Positions 11,986-22,605 of a DNA stretch of 30,419 nucleotides are shown here, piece by piece. The notes beneath the pieces were generated by a model. The model was given only the letters and a program-made list of their open reading frames with translations. It did no database searches and was not told the DNA's origin. The position numbers and the translations under genes were made by a program. Origin of the DNA: Mesostigma viride (taxonomy: Eukaryota; Streptophyta; Mesostigmatophyceae; Mesostigmatales; Mesostigmataceae); NCBI GenBank assembly GCA_009746045.1, contig RPFO01001321.1, positions 1-30,419 on the forward strand, given 5' to 3'. The number at the start of each line of letters is the position of its first letter. Within the stretch, counting starts at the first letter, position 1.

Positions 11986-13049
11986 ACAACTGTGATGTGC
12001 GACTAAGGGCTCGTGAGGTCTTTATGTTGGTCGTTGTCACGTGCACTGCACCACCTTCTTCTTGTACGGTCCCTGCCGTGAAACAACTGTGATGTGCGAC
12101 TAAGGGCTCGGGAGGTCTTTATGTTGGTCGTTGTCACGTGCACTGCACCACCTTCTTCTTGTATGGTCCCTGCCGTGAAACAACTGTGATGTGCGACTAA
12201 GGGCTAGTGAGGTCTTTATGTTGGTTGTTGTCACGTGCACTGCACCCCCTTCTTCTTGTACGGTCCCTGCCGTGAAACAACTGTGATGTGCGACCAAGGG
12301 CTCGTGAGGTCTTTATGTTGGTCGTTGTCACGTGCGCTGCACCACCTTCTTCTTGTACGGTCCCTGCCTTGAAACAACTGTGATGTGCGACCAAGGGCTC
12401 GGGAGGTCTTTATGTTGGTCGTTGTCACGTGCACTGCACCACCTTCTCCTTGTACTGTCCCTGCCTTGAAACAACTGCGATGTGCGACTAAGGGCTCGGG
12501 AGGTCTTTATGTTGGTCGTTGTCACGTGCACTACACCACCTTCTTCTTGTACTGTCCCTGCCGTGAAACAACTGTGATGTGCGACTAAGGGCTCGGGAGG
12601 TCTTGATGTTGTTTGATGTCACGTGCACTGCACCACCTTCTTCTTGTACGGTCCCTGCCGTGAAACAACTGTGATGTGCGACTAAGGGCTCGGGAGGTCT
12701 TGTTGTTGGTCGTTGTCACGTGCACTGCACCACCTTCTTCTTGTACGGTCCCTGCCGTGAAACAACTGTGATGTGCGACTAAGGGCTCGGGAGGTCATTA
12801 TGTTGGTTGTTGTCACGTGAACTGCACCACCTTTCCCTTGTACGGTCGCTGCCTTGAAACAACTGTGATGTGCGACTAAGGGCTCTTGAGGTCTCTATGT
12901 TGGTCGTTGTCACGTGCGCTGCACCACCTTCTTCTTGTACGGTCCCTGCCGTGAAACATTTGTGATGTGCGACTAAGGGCTCGGGAGGTCTTTATGTCGG
13001 TCGTTGCCATATGCACCGCACTACCCTGCCCGTGTTCTGTCCCTGCCGT

Positions 13050-13205
13050 GAAACAACTGCGATGTGTGACTAAGGGCTAGTGAGGCCTTGTTGTTTGTGG
13101 CTGTTTTTGGTTGTTTCATGTACACTGCACCGACTTCCCCTTGTGCTGTCCCTGCCTTGAAAGAACCACGATTTGTGACTAAGTGCTTGTGACGGTTCCT
13201 GGCGT
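13050..13205 (+). repeat. Truncated long-monomer cluster with 47-bp stub, copy 1
   Basis: A long unit of 109 bp (13,050-13,158) is followed by a stub of only 47 bp (13,159-13,205). The stub starts as the second long unit (GAAAGAACCACGATTTGTG) and ends as the fourth (ACGGTTCCTGGCGT). It equals the full cluster with about 281 bp removed between two TGCTTGT heptamers, at 13,919-13,925 and 14,200-14,206 in the full copy. The flanking unit with GCGCGGCTAATGG follows in both. This is the only clearly out-of-register junction I found. Confidence 0.78.
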
Positions 13206-13784
13206 GAAACAACTGTGATGCGCGGCTAATGGCTCGGGAGGTCTTTATGGTGGTTGTTGTCACGTGCACTGCACCCCCTTCTTCTTGTCCGGTCCCTGCC
13301 GTAAAACAACTGTGATGTGCGACTAAGGGCTCGGGAGGTCTTTATGTTGGTCGTTGGCACGTGCACTGCACCACCTTCTCCTTGTACGGTCCCTGCCATG
13401 AAAGAACTGTGATGTGCGACTAAGGGCTCGGGAGGTCTTTATGTTGGTCGTTGTCACGTGCACTGCACCCCCTTCTTCTTGTACGGTCCCTGCCTTGAAA
13501 CAACTGTGATGTGCGACTAAGGGATCTGGAGGTCTTTATGTTGGTCGTTGTCACGTGCACTGCACCCCCTTCTTCTTGTACGGTCCCTGCCGTGAAACAA
13601 CTGTGATGTGCGACTAAGGGCTCGGGAGGTCTTTATGTTGGTCGTTGCCACGTGCACTGCACCACCTTCTTCTTGTACGGTCCCTGCCTTGAAACAACTG
13701 TGATGTGCGACCATAAGCTCGGGAGGTCTTGTTGTTGGTCGTTGTCACGTGCACTGCACCACCTTCTTGTTCGGTCCCTGCCGT

Positions 13785-14220
13785 GAAACAACTGTGATGT
13801 GCGACTAAGGGCTCGTGAGGCCTTGTTGTTTGTGGCTGTTTTTGGTTGTTTCATGTACACTGCACCGACTTCCCCTTGTGCTGTCCCTGCCTTGAAAGAA
13901 CCACGATTTGTGACCAAGTGCTTGTGAGGTCTCGTTGTCGGTTGCTGTTGTTGGTCGTTGTCACGTGCACTACATCACCTTCTCCTTGTGCTGTCCCTGC
14001 CTTGAAACAACCGCGACGCACGACCGGTGGCATATGAGGTCTTGTTGTTTGTGGCTGTTGTCGGTCGTTGCTATATGCACTGCACCACCTTCCCCTTGTA
14101 CTGTCCCTGCCTTGAAACAACTGCGATCTGCGTCTGGTGCCGTCTGGGGTCTTGTTGTTGGTTGTTGTTGTTGGTCGTTGTCACTTGCGCTGCACCTTCT
14201 GCTTGTACGGTTCCTGGCGT
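13785..14220 (+). repeat. Cluster of four long (107-110 bp) divergent monomers, copy 1
   Basis: Spacings between successive GAAA boxes are 109, 110, 110 and 107 bp (starts 13,785, 13,894, 14,004 and 14,114). The extra 10-13 bp lies between GGTCTT and GTCGTTG, where GTT-rich runs such as TTGTTTGTGGCTGTTGTC replace TATGTTG. These units are also the most divergent in the window. They read GAAAGAACCACGATTTG, CCGCGACGCACGACCGG and GCGATCTGCGTCTGG where others read CAACTGTGATGTGCGAC. The extra bases look like a partial internal duplication of the TGTTGGTCGTTG segment, but they could equally be an older, longer form. Confidence 0.8.
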
Positions 14221-15380
14221 GAAACAACTGTGATGCGCGGCTAATGGCTCGGGAGGTCTTTATGGTGGTCGTTGTCACGTGCACTGCACCCCTTCTTCTT
14301 GTCCGGTCCCTGCCGTAAAACAACTGTGATGTGCGACTAAGGGCTCGGGAGGTCATTATGTTGGTTGTTGTCACGTGAACTGCACCACCTTTCCCTTGTA
14401 CGGTCCCTGCCGTGAAACAACTGTGATGTGCGACTAAGGGCTCGGGAGGTCTTTATGTTGGTCGTTGTCACGTGCACTGCACCACCTTCTTCTTGTATGG
14501 TCCCTGCCGTGAAACAACTGTGATGTGCGACTAAGGGCTAGTGAGGTCTTTATGTTGGTTGTTGTCACGTGCACTGCACCCCCTTCTTCTTGTACGGTCC
14601 CTGCCGTGAAACAACTGTGATGTGCGACCAAGGGCTCGTGAGGTCTTTATGTTGGTCGTTGTCACGTGCGCTGCACCACCTTCTTCTTGTACGGTCCCTG
14701 CCTTGAAACAACTGTGATGTGCGACCAAGGGCTCGGGAGGTCTTTATGTTGGTCGTTGTCACGTGCACTGCACCACCTTCTCCTTGTACTGTCCCTGCCT
14801 TGAAACAACTGCGATGTGCGACTAAGGGCTCGGGAGGTCTTTATGTTGGTCGTTGTCACGTGCACTACACCACCTTCTTCTTGTACTGTCCCTGCCGTGA
14901 AACAACTGTGATGTGCGACTAAGGGCTCGGGAGGTCTTGATGTTGTTTGATGTCACGTGCACTGCACCACCTTCTTCTTGTACGGTCCCTGCCGTGAAAC
15001 AACTGTGATGTGCGACTAAGGGCTCGGGAGGTCTTGTTGTTGGTTGTTGTCACGTGCGCTGCACCACCTTCTTGTACGGTCCCTGCCGTGAAACAACTGT
15101 GATGTGCGACTAAGGGCTCGGGAGGTCATTATGTTGGTTGTTGTCACGTGAACTGCACCACCTTTCCCTTGTACGGTCGCTGCCTTGAAACAACTGTGAT
15201 GTGCGACTAAGGGCTCTTGAGGTCTCTATGTTGGTCGTTGTCACGTGCGCTGCACCACCTTCTTCTTGTACGGTCCCTGCCGTGAAACATTTTTGATGTG
15301 CGACTAAGGGCTCGGGAGGTCTTTATGTCGGTCGTTGCCATATGCACCGCACTACCCTGCCCGTGTTCTGTCCCTGCCGT

Positions 15381-15536
15381 GAAACAACTGCGATGTGTGA
15401 CTAAGGGCTAGTGAGGCCTTGTTGTTTGTGGCTGTTTTTGGTTGTTTCATGTACACTGCACCGACTTCCCCTTGTGCTGTCCCTGCCTTGAAAGAACCAC
15501 GATTTGTGACTAAGTGCTTGTGACGGTTCCTGGCGT
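15381..15536 (+). repeat. Truncated long-monomer cluster, copy 2
   Basis: Same 156 bp and the same TGCTTGTGACGG junction as at 13,050-13,205, offset 2,331. The deletion therefore happened before the higher-order repeat was copied. Confidence 0.78.
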
Positions 15537-15727
15537 GAAACAACTGTGATGCGCGGCTAATGGCTCGGGAGGTCTTTATGGTGGTTGTTGTCACGTGCAC
15601 TGCACCCCCTTCTTCTTGTCCGGTCCCTGCCTTGAAACAACTGTGATGTGCGACCATAAGCTCGGGAGGTCTTGTTGTTGGTCGTTGTCACGTGCACTGC
15701 ACCACCTTCTTGTTCGGTCCCTGCCGT

Positions 15728-16163
15728 GAAACAACTGTGATGTGCGACTAAGGGCTCGTGAGGCCTTGTTGTTTGTGGCTGTTTTTGGTTGTTTCATGTA
15801 CACTGCACCGACTTCCCCTTGTGCTGTCCCTGCCTTGAAAGAACCACGATTTGTGACCAAGTGCTTGTGAGGTCTCGTTGTCGGTTGCTGTTGTTGGTCG
15901 TTGTCACGTGCACTACATCACCTTCTCCTTGTGCTGTCCCTGCCTTGAAACAACCGCGACGCACGACCGGTGGCATATGAGGTCTTGTTGTTTGTGGCTG
16001 TTGTCGGTCGTTGCTATATGCACTGCACCACCTTCCCCTTGTACTGTCCCTGCCTTGAAACAACTGCGATCTGCGTCTGGTGCCGTCTGGGGTCTTGTTG
16101 TTGGTTGTTGTTGTTGGTCGTTGTCACTTGCGCTGCACCTTCTGCTTGTACGGTTCCTGGCGT
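15728..16163 (+). repeat. Long-monomer cluster, copy 2
   Basis: Same 436-bp cluster as at 13,785, offset 1,943, with the same box spacings and no difference seen by eye. This close match, against large differences between neighbouring ordinary units, marks the cluster as part of a recently amplified block. Confidence 0.8.
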
Positions 16164-16357
16164 GAAACAACTGTGATGCGCGGCTAATGGCTCGGGAGGT
16201 CTTTATGGTGGTCGTTGTCACGTGCACTGCACCCCCTTCTTCTTGTCCGGTCCCTGCCGTAAAACAACTGTGATGTGCGACTAAGGGCTCGGGAGGTCAT
16301 TATGTTGGTTGTTGTCACGTGAACTGCACCACCTTTCCCTTGTACGGTCCCTGCCGT

Positions 16358-18048
16358 GAAACAACTGTGATGTGCGACTAAGGGCTCGGGAGGTCTTTAT
16401 GTTGGTCGTTGTCACGTGCACTGCACCACCTTCTTCTTGTATGGTCCCTGCCGTGAAACAACTGTGATGTGCGACTAAGGGCTAGTGAGGTCTTTATGTT
16501 GGTTGTTGTCACGTGCACTGCACCCCCTTCTTCTTGTACGGTCCCTGCCGTGAAACAACTGTGATGTGCGACCAAGGGCTCGTGAGGTCTTTATGTTGGT
16601 CGTTGTCACGTGCGCTGCACCACCTTCTTCTTGTACGGTCCCTGCCTTGAAACAACTGTGATGTGCGACCAAGGGCTCGGGAGGTCTTTATGTTGGTCGT
16701 TGTCACGTGCACTGCACCACCTTCTCCTTGTACTGTCCCTGCCTTGAAACAACTGCGATGTGCGACTAAGGGCTCGGGAGGTCTTTATGTTGGTCGTTGT
16801 CACGTGCACTACACCACCTTCTTCTTGTACTGTCCCTGCCGTGAAACAACTGTGATGTGCGACTAAGGGCTCGGGAGGTCTTGATGTTGTTTGATGTCAC
16901 GTGCGCTGCACCACCTTCTTGTACGGTCCCTGCCGTGAAACAACTGTGATGTGCGACTAAGGGCTCGGGAGGTCATTATGTTGGTTGTTGTCACGTGAAC
17001 TGCACCACCTTCTCCTTGTACGGTCCCTGCCATGAAAGAACTGTGATGTGCGACTAAGGGCTCGGGAGGTCTTTATGTTGGTCGTTGTCACGTGCACTGC
17101 ACCCCCTTCTTCTTGTACGGTCCCTGCCTTGAAACAACTGTGATGTGCGACTAAGGGATCTGGAGGTCTTTATGTTGGTCGTTGTCACGTGCACTGCACC
17201 CCCTTCTTCTTGTACGGTCCCTGCCGTGAAACAACTGTGATGTGCGACTAAGGGCTCGGGAGGTCTTTATGTTGGTCGTTGCCACGTGCACTGCACCCCC
17301 TTCTTCTTGTACGGTCCCTGCCTTGAAACAACTGTGATGTGCGACCATAAGCTCGGGAGGTCTTGTTGTTGGTCGTTGTCACGTGCACTGCACCACCTTC
17401 TTGTTCGGTCCCTGCCGTGAAACAACTGTGATGTGCGACTAAGGGCTCGTGAGGCCTTGTTGTTTGTGGCTGTTTTTGGTTGTTTCATGTACACTGCACC
17501 GACTTCCCCTTGTGCTGTCCCTGCCTTGAAAGAACCACGATTTGTGACCAAGTGCTTGTGAGGTCTCGTTGTCGGTTGCTGTTGTTGGTCGTTGTCACGT
17601 GCACTACATCACCTTCTCCTTGTGCTGTCCCTGCCTTGAAACAACCGCGACGCACGACCGGTGGCATATGAGGTCTTGTTGTTTGTGGCTGTTGTCGGTC
17701 GTTGCTATATGCACTGCACCACCTTCCCCTTGTACTGTCCCTGCCTTGAAACAACTGCGATCTGCGTCTGGTGCCGTCTGGGGTCTTGTTGTTGGTTGTT
17801 GTTGTTGGTCGTTGTCACTTGCGCTGCACCTTCTGCTTGTACGGTTCCTGGCGTGAAACAACTGTGATGCGCGGCTAATGGCTCGGGAGGTCTTTATGGT
17901 GGTCGTTGTCACGTGCACTGCACCCCCTTCTTCTTGTCCGGTCCCTGCCGTAAAACAACTGTGATGTGCGACTAAGGGCTCGGGAGGTCATTATGTTGGT
18001 TGTTGTCACGTGAACTGCACCACCTTTCCCTTGTACGGTCCCTGCCGT
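16358..18048 (+). repeat. 24-unit higher-order repeat, copy 3 (1,691 bp, seven units lost)
   Basis: About 17 units. Two internal joins explain the shortfall. One drops a single unit after GTTGTTTGATGTC (near 16,900, where it runs into GTGCGCTGCACC). The other joins the GTGAACTGC unit (near 17,000) to the CTCCTTGTACGG and GCCATGAAAGAACTG unit. This removes four ordinary units and the whole 156-bp truncated cluster (544 bp). The later part, with GGGATCTGGAGG and GCGACCATAAGC, and the long cluster (17,419-17,854) are intact. Confidence 0.83.
17419..17854 (+). repeat. Long-monomer cluster, copy 3
   Basis: Same 436-bp cluster, offset 1,691 from copy 2. It is kept whole although this higher-order repeat copy lost seven other units. 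Confidence 0.8.
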
Positions 18049-19015
18049 GAAACAACTGTGATGTGCGACTAAGGGCTCGGGAGGTCTTTATGTTGGTCGT
18101 TGTCACGTGCACTGCACCACCTTCTTCTTGTATGGTCCCTGCCGTGAAACAACTGTGATGTGCGACTAAGGGCTAGTGAGGTCTTTATGTTGGTTGTTGT
18201 CACGTGCACTGCACCCCCTTCTTCTTGTACGGTCCCTGCCGTGAAACAACTGTGATGTGCGACCAAGGGCTCGTGAGGTCTTTATGTTGGTCGTTGTCAC
18301 GTGCGCTGCACCACCTTCTTCTTGTACGGTCCCTGCCTTGAAACAACTGTGATGTGCGACCAAGGGCTCGGGAGGTCTTTATGTTGGTCGTTGTCACGTG
18401 CACTGCACCACCTTCTCCTTGTACTGTCCCTGCCTTGAAACAACTGCGATGTGCGACTAAGGGCTCGGGAGGTCTTTATGTTGGTCGTTGTCACGTGCAC
18501 TACACCACCTTCTTCTTGTACTGTCCCTGCCGTGAAACAACTGTGATGTGCGACTAAGGGCTCGGGAGGTCTTGATGTTGTTTGATGTCACGTGCACTGC
18601 ACCACCTTCTTCTTGTACGGTCCCTGCCGTGAAACAACTGTGATGTGCGACTAAGGGCTCGGGAGGTCTTGTTGTTGGTTGTTGTCACGTGCGCTGCACC
18701 ACCTTCTTGTACGGTCCCTGCCGTGAAACAACTGTGATGTGCGACTAAGGGCTCGGGAGGTCATTATGTTGGTTGTTGTCACGTGAACTGCACCACCTTT
18801 CCCTTGTACGGTCGCTGCCTTGAAACAACTGTGATGTGCGACTAAGGGCTCTTGAGGTCTCTATGTTGGTCGTTGTCACGTGCGCTGCACCACCTTCTTC
18901 TTGTACGGTCCCTGCCGTGAAACATTTGTGATGTGCGACTAAGGGCTCGGGAGGTCTTTATGTCGGTCGTTGCCATATGCACCGCACTACCCTGCCCGTG
19001 TTCTGTCCCTGCCGT

Positions 19016-19171
19016 GAAACAACTGCGATGTGTGACTAAGGGCTAGTGAGGCCTTGTTGTTTGTGGCTGTTTTTGGTTGTTTCATGTACACTGCACCGAC
19101 TTCCCCTTGTGCTGTCCCTGCCTTGAAAGAACCACGATTTGTGACTAAGTGCTTGTGACGGTTCCTGGCGT
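19016..19171 (+). repeat. Truncated long-monomer cluster, copy 3
   Basis: Same 156 bp with an identical junction in the fourth higher-order repeat copy. The third copy lacks it through a later loss of 544 bp. Confidence 0.78.
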
Positions 19172-19750
19172 GAAACAACTGTGATGCGCGGCTAATGGCT
19201 CGGGAGGTCTTTATGGTGGTTGTTGTCACGTGCACTGCACCCCCTTCTTCTTGTCCGGTCCCTGCCGTAAAACAACTGTGATGTGCGACTAAGGGCTCGG
19301 GAGGTCTTTATGTTGGTCGTTGGCACGTGCACTGCACCACCTTCTCCTTGTACGGTCCCTGCCATGAAAGAACTGTGATGTGCGACTAAGGGCTCGGGAG
19401 GTCTTTATGTTGGTCGTTGTCACGTGCACTGCACCCCCTTCTTCTTGTACGGTCCCTGCCTTGAAACAACTGTGATGTGCGACTAAGGGATCTGGAGGTC
19501 TTTATGTTGGTCGTTGTCACGTGCACTGCACCCCCTTCTTCTTGTACGGTCCCTGCCGTGAAACAACTGTGATGTGCGACTAAGGGCTCGGGAGGTCTTT
19601 ATGTTGGTCGTTGCCACGTGCACTGCACCACCTTCTTCTTGTACGGTCCCTGCCTTGAAACAACTGTGATGTGCGACCATAAGCTCGGGAGGTCTTGTTG
19701 TTGGTCGTTGTCACGTGCACTGCACCACCTTCTTGTTCGGTCCCTGCCGT

Positions 19751-20186
19751 GAAACAACTGTGATGTGCGACTAAGGGCTCGTGAGGCCTTGTTGTTTGTG
19801 GCTGTTTTTGGTTGTTTCATGTACACTGCACCGACTTCCCCTTGTGCTGTCCCTGCCTTGAAAGAACCACGATTTGTGACCAAGTGCTTGTGAGGTCTCG
19901 TTGTCGGTTGCTGTTGTTGGTCGTTGTCACGTGCACTACATCACCTTCTCCTTGTGCTGTCCCTGCCTTGAAACAACCGCGACGCACGACCGGTGGCATA
20001 TGAGGTCTTGTTGTTTGTGGCTGTTGTCGGTCGTTGCTATATGCACTGCACCACCTTCCCCTTGTACTGTCCCTGCCTTGAAACAACTGCGATCTGCGTC
20101 TGGTGCCGTCTGGGGTCTTGTTGTTGGTTGTTGTTGTTGGTCGTTGTCACTTGCGCTGCACCTTCTGCTTGTACGGTTCCTGGCGT
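19751..20186 (+). repeat. Long-monomer cluster, copy 4
   Basis: Same 436-bp cluster, offset 2,332 from copy 3. It is the last long cluster in the window; no long unit occurs before 13,050 or after 20,186. Confidence 0.8.
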
Positions 20187-20283
20187 GAAACAACTGTGAT
20201 GCGCGGCTAATGGCTCGGGAGGTCTTTATGGTGGTCGTTGTCACGTGCACTGCACCCCCTTCTTCTTGTCCGGTCCCTGCCGT

Positions 20284-22605
20284 AAAACAACTGTGATGTG
20301 CGACTAAGGGCTCTGGAGGTCTTTATGTTATTTGTTGTCACGTGCGCTGCACCACCTTCTTCTTGTACTGTCCCTGCCTTGAAACAACTGTGATGTGCGA
20401 CTAAGGGCTCGGGAGGTCTTCATGTTGGTTGTTGTCACGTGCACTGCACCACCTTCTCCTTGTACGGTCCCTGCCGTGAAACAACTGTGATGTGTGACTA
20501 ACGGCTCGGGAGGTCTTTATGTTGGTCGTTGGCACGTGCACTGCACCACCTTCTCCTTGTACGGTCCCTGCCATGAAAGAACTGTGATGTGCGACTAAGG
20601 GCTCGGGAGGTCTTTATGTTGGTCGTTGTCACGTGCACTGCACCCCCTTCTTCTTGTACTGTCCCTGCCTTGAAACAACTGTGATGTGCGACTAAGGGAT
20701 CTGGAGGTCTTTATGTTGGTCGTTGTCACGTGCACTGCACCCCCTTCTTCTTGTACGGTCCCTGCCGTGAAACAACTGTGATGTGCGACTAAGGGCTCGG
20801 GAGGTCTTTATGTTGGTCGTTGCCACGTGCACTGCACCACCTTCTTCTTGTACGGTCCCTGCCTTGAAACAACTGTGATGTGCGACCATAAGCTCGGGAG
20901 GTCTTGTTGTTGGTCGTTGTCACGTGCACTGCACCACCTTCTTGTTCGGTCCCTGCCGTGAAACAACTGTGATGTGTGACTAAGGGCTCGGGAGGTCGTT
21001 ATGTTGGTCAATGTCACGTGCACTGCACCCCCTTCTTCTTGTACGGTCCCTGCCGTGAAACAACTGCGATGTGGGACCAAGGGCTCGTGAGGTCTTGTTG
21101 TTGGTCGTTGTCACTTGCACTGCACCACCTTCTTCTTGTACGGTCCCTGCCTTGAAACAACTGTGATGTGCGACTAAGGGCTCGTGAGGTCTTTATGTTG
21201 GTTGTTGTCACGTGCACTGCACCCCCTTCTTCTTGTCCGGTCCCTGCCGTAAAACAACTGTGATGTGCGACTAAGGGCTCTTGAGGTCTCTATGTTGGTC
21301 GTTGTCACGTGCGCTGCACCACCTTCTTCTTGTTCGGTCCCTGCCGTGAAACAACTGTGATGTGCGACTAAGGGCTCGGGAGGTCTTGATGTTGGTTGTT
21401 GTCATGTGCACTGCACCACCTTCTTCTTGTACGGTCCCTGCCGCTAAACAACTGTGATGTGCGACTAAGGGCTCGTGAGGTCTTTATGTTGGTCGTTGTC
21501 ACGTGCGCTGCACCACCTTCTTCTTGTACGGTCCCTGCCGTGAAACAACTGTGATGTGCGACTAAGGGCTCGGGAGGTCTTTAGGTTGGTCGTTGTCACG
21601 TGCACTGCACTACCTTCTTCTTGTACGGTCGCTGCCATGAAACAACTGTGATGTGCGACTCAGGGCTCGGGAGGTCTTTATGTTGGTCGTTGTCACGTGC
21701 ACTGCACCACCTTCTTGTACTGTCCCTGCCTTGAAACAACTGTGATGTGCGACTAAGGGCTAGTGAGGTCTTTATGTTGGTTGTTGTCACGTGCACTGCA
21801 CCCCCTTCTTCTTGTACGGTCCCTGCCGTGAAACAACTGTGATGTGCGACTAAGGGCTCGGGAGGTCTTTATGTTGGTCGTTGTCACTTGCACTGCACCA
21901 CCTTCTTCTTGTACGGTCCCTGCCGTGAAACAACTGTGATGTGCGACTAAGGGCTCGGGAGGTCTTTATGTTGGTCGTTGTCACGTGCACTGCACCACCT
22001 TCTCCTTGTACGGTCCCTGCCGTGAAACAACTGTGATGTCCGACTAAGGGCTCGGGAGGTCTTTATGTTGGTCGTTGTCACGTGCACTGCACCCCCTTCT
22101 TCTTGTACGGTCCCCGCCGTGAAACAACTGTGATGTGCGACTAAGGGCTCGGGAGGTCTTGTTGTTGGTCGTTGCCATATGCACTGCACTACCTTCCCCT
22201 TGTACTGTCCCTGCCTTGAAACAACTGTGATGTGTGACTAAGGGCTAGTGAGGTCTTTATGTTGGTTGTTGTCACGTGCACTGCACCCCCTTCTTCTGGT
22301 ACTGTCCCTGCCGTGAAACAACTGTGATGTGCGACCAAGGGCTCGGGAGGTCTTGTTGTTGGTCGTTGCCATATGCACTGCACTACCTTCCCCTTGTACT
22401 GTCCCTGCCTTGAAACAACTTCGATGTGCGACTAAGGGCTCGGGAGGTCTTTATGTTGGTCGTTGTCACGTGCACTGCACCCCCTTCTTCTTGTACGGTC
22501 CCCGCCGTGAAACAACTGTGATGTGCGACTAAGGGCTCGGGAGGTCTTTATGTTGGTTGTTGTCACGTGCGCTGCACCACCTTCTTCTTGTACGGTCCCT
22601 GCCTT
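20284..22605 (+). repeat. Mixed monomers, including a re-duplicated 0.47-kb piece
   Basis: Within this stretch, 20,503-20,975 repeats 19,294-19,766 at an offset of 1,209. The shared features are TTGGCACGTGC, GCCATGAAAGAACTG, GGGATCTGGAGG, GCGACCATAAGC and CTTGTTCGGTCC. The match stops just before the long cluster would begin. The rest is ordinary units with scattered private variants (GGTCGTTATGTTGGTC, GCCGCTAAAC, TTTAGGTTGG) and two CATATG units (22,176 and 22,370). I saw no longer repeating series and no gene. Confidence 0.65.

Larger units (their letters stand above)
12080..14413 (+). repeat. 24-unit higher-order repeat, copy 1 (2,334 bp, fullest form)
   Basis: First of four adjacent copies. 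By box spacing it holds about 18 ordinary units, a 156-bp truncated cluster (13,050-13,205) and a cluster of four long units (13,785-14,220). Landmarks in order are CTTGTATGGTCC, GCTAGTGAGG, CACTACACCACC (12,530), GTTGTTTGATGTC, GGTCATTATG with GTGAACTGC (12,795-12,822), GGGCTCTTGAGG, GTGAAACATTTG, GCACCGCACTACCC (13,014), GGGATCTGGAGG (13,521), GCGACCATAAGC (13,709), then the long units. The left edge is where the array leaves the 9,284-11,985 block; the right edge is the unit after GGTCATTATG. Confidence 0.85.
14414..16357 (+). repeat. 24-unit higher-order repeat, copy 2 (1,944 bp, four units lost)
   Basis: Same series as copy 1 at an offset of 2,334, falling to 2,331 before the truncated cluster (15,381-15,536) and 1,943 after it. 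The loss between those points is 388 bp, exactly four units. It joins CTTGTCCGGTCC at about 15,617 directly to the GCGACCATAAGC unit at about 15,650. Register is kept, so the loss looks like exchange between homologous positions of different units. The long cluster is intact at 15,728-16,163. Confidence 0.85.
18049..20283 (+). repeat. 24-unit higher-order repeat, copy 4 (2,235 bp)
   Basis: About 23 units, keeping both the truncated cluster (19,016-19,171) and the long cluster (19,751-20,186). It lacks only the final GGTCATTATG unit of copies 1-3 and instead runs into GGGCTCTGGAGG with ATGTTATTTGTTG at 20,310. It shares with copy 2, against copy 1, the GGTTGTTGTC and short CACCTTCTTGTACGG form near 18,680-18,710. 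That suggests copy 1 is the outlier or was converted there. Confidence 0.85.

Noticed and set aside
14031-14036. CATATG in the long units as another member of the CATATG class
   Set aside because: It lies in GGCATATGAGG, a different place in the unit from the CACGTG box, so it is a coincidence of sequence and not the same variant.
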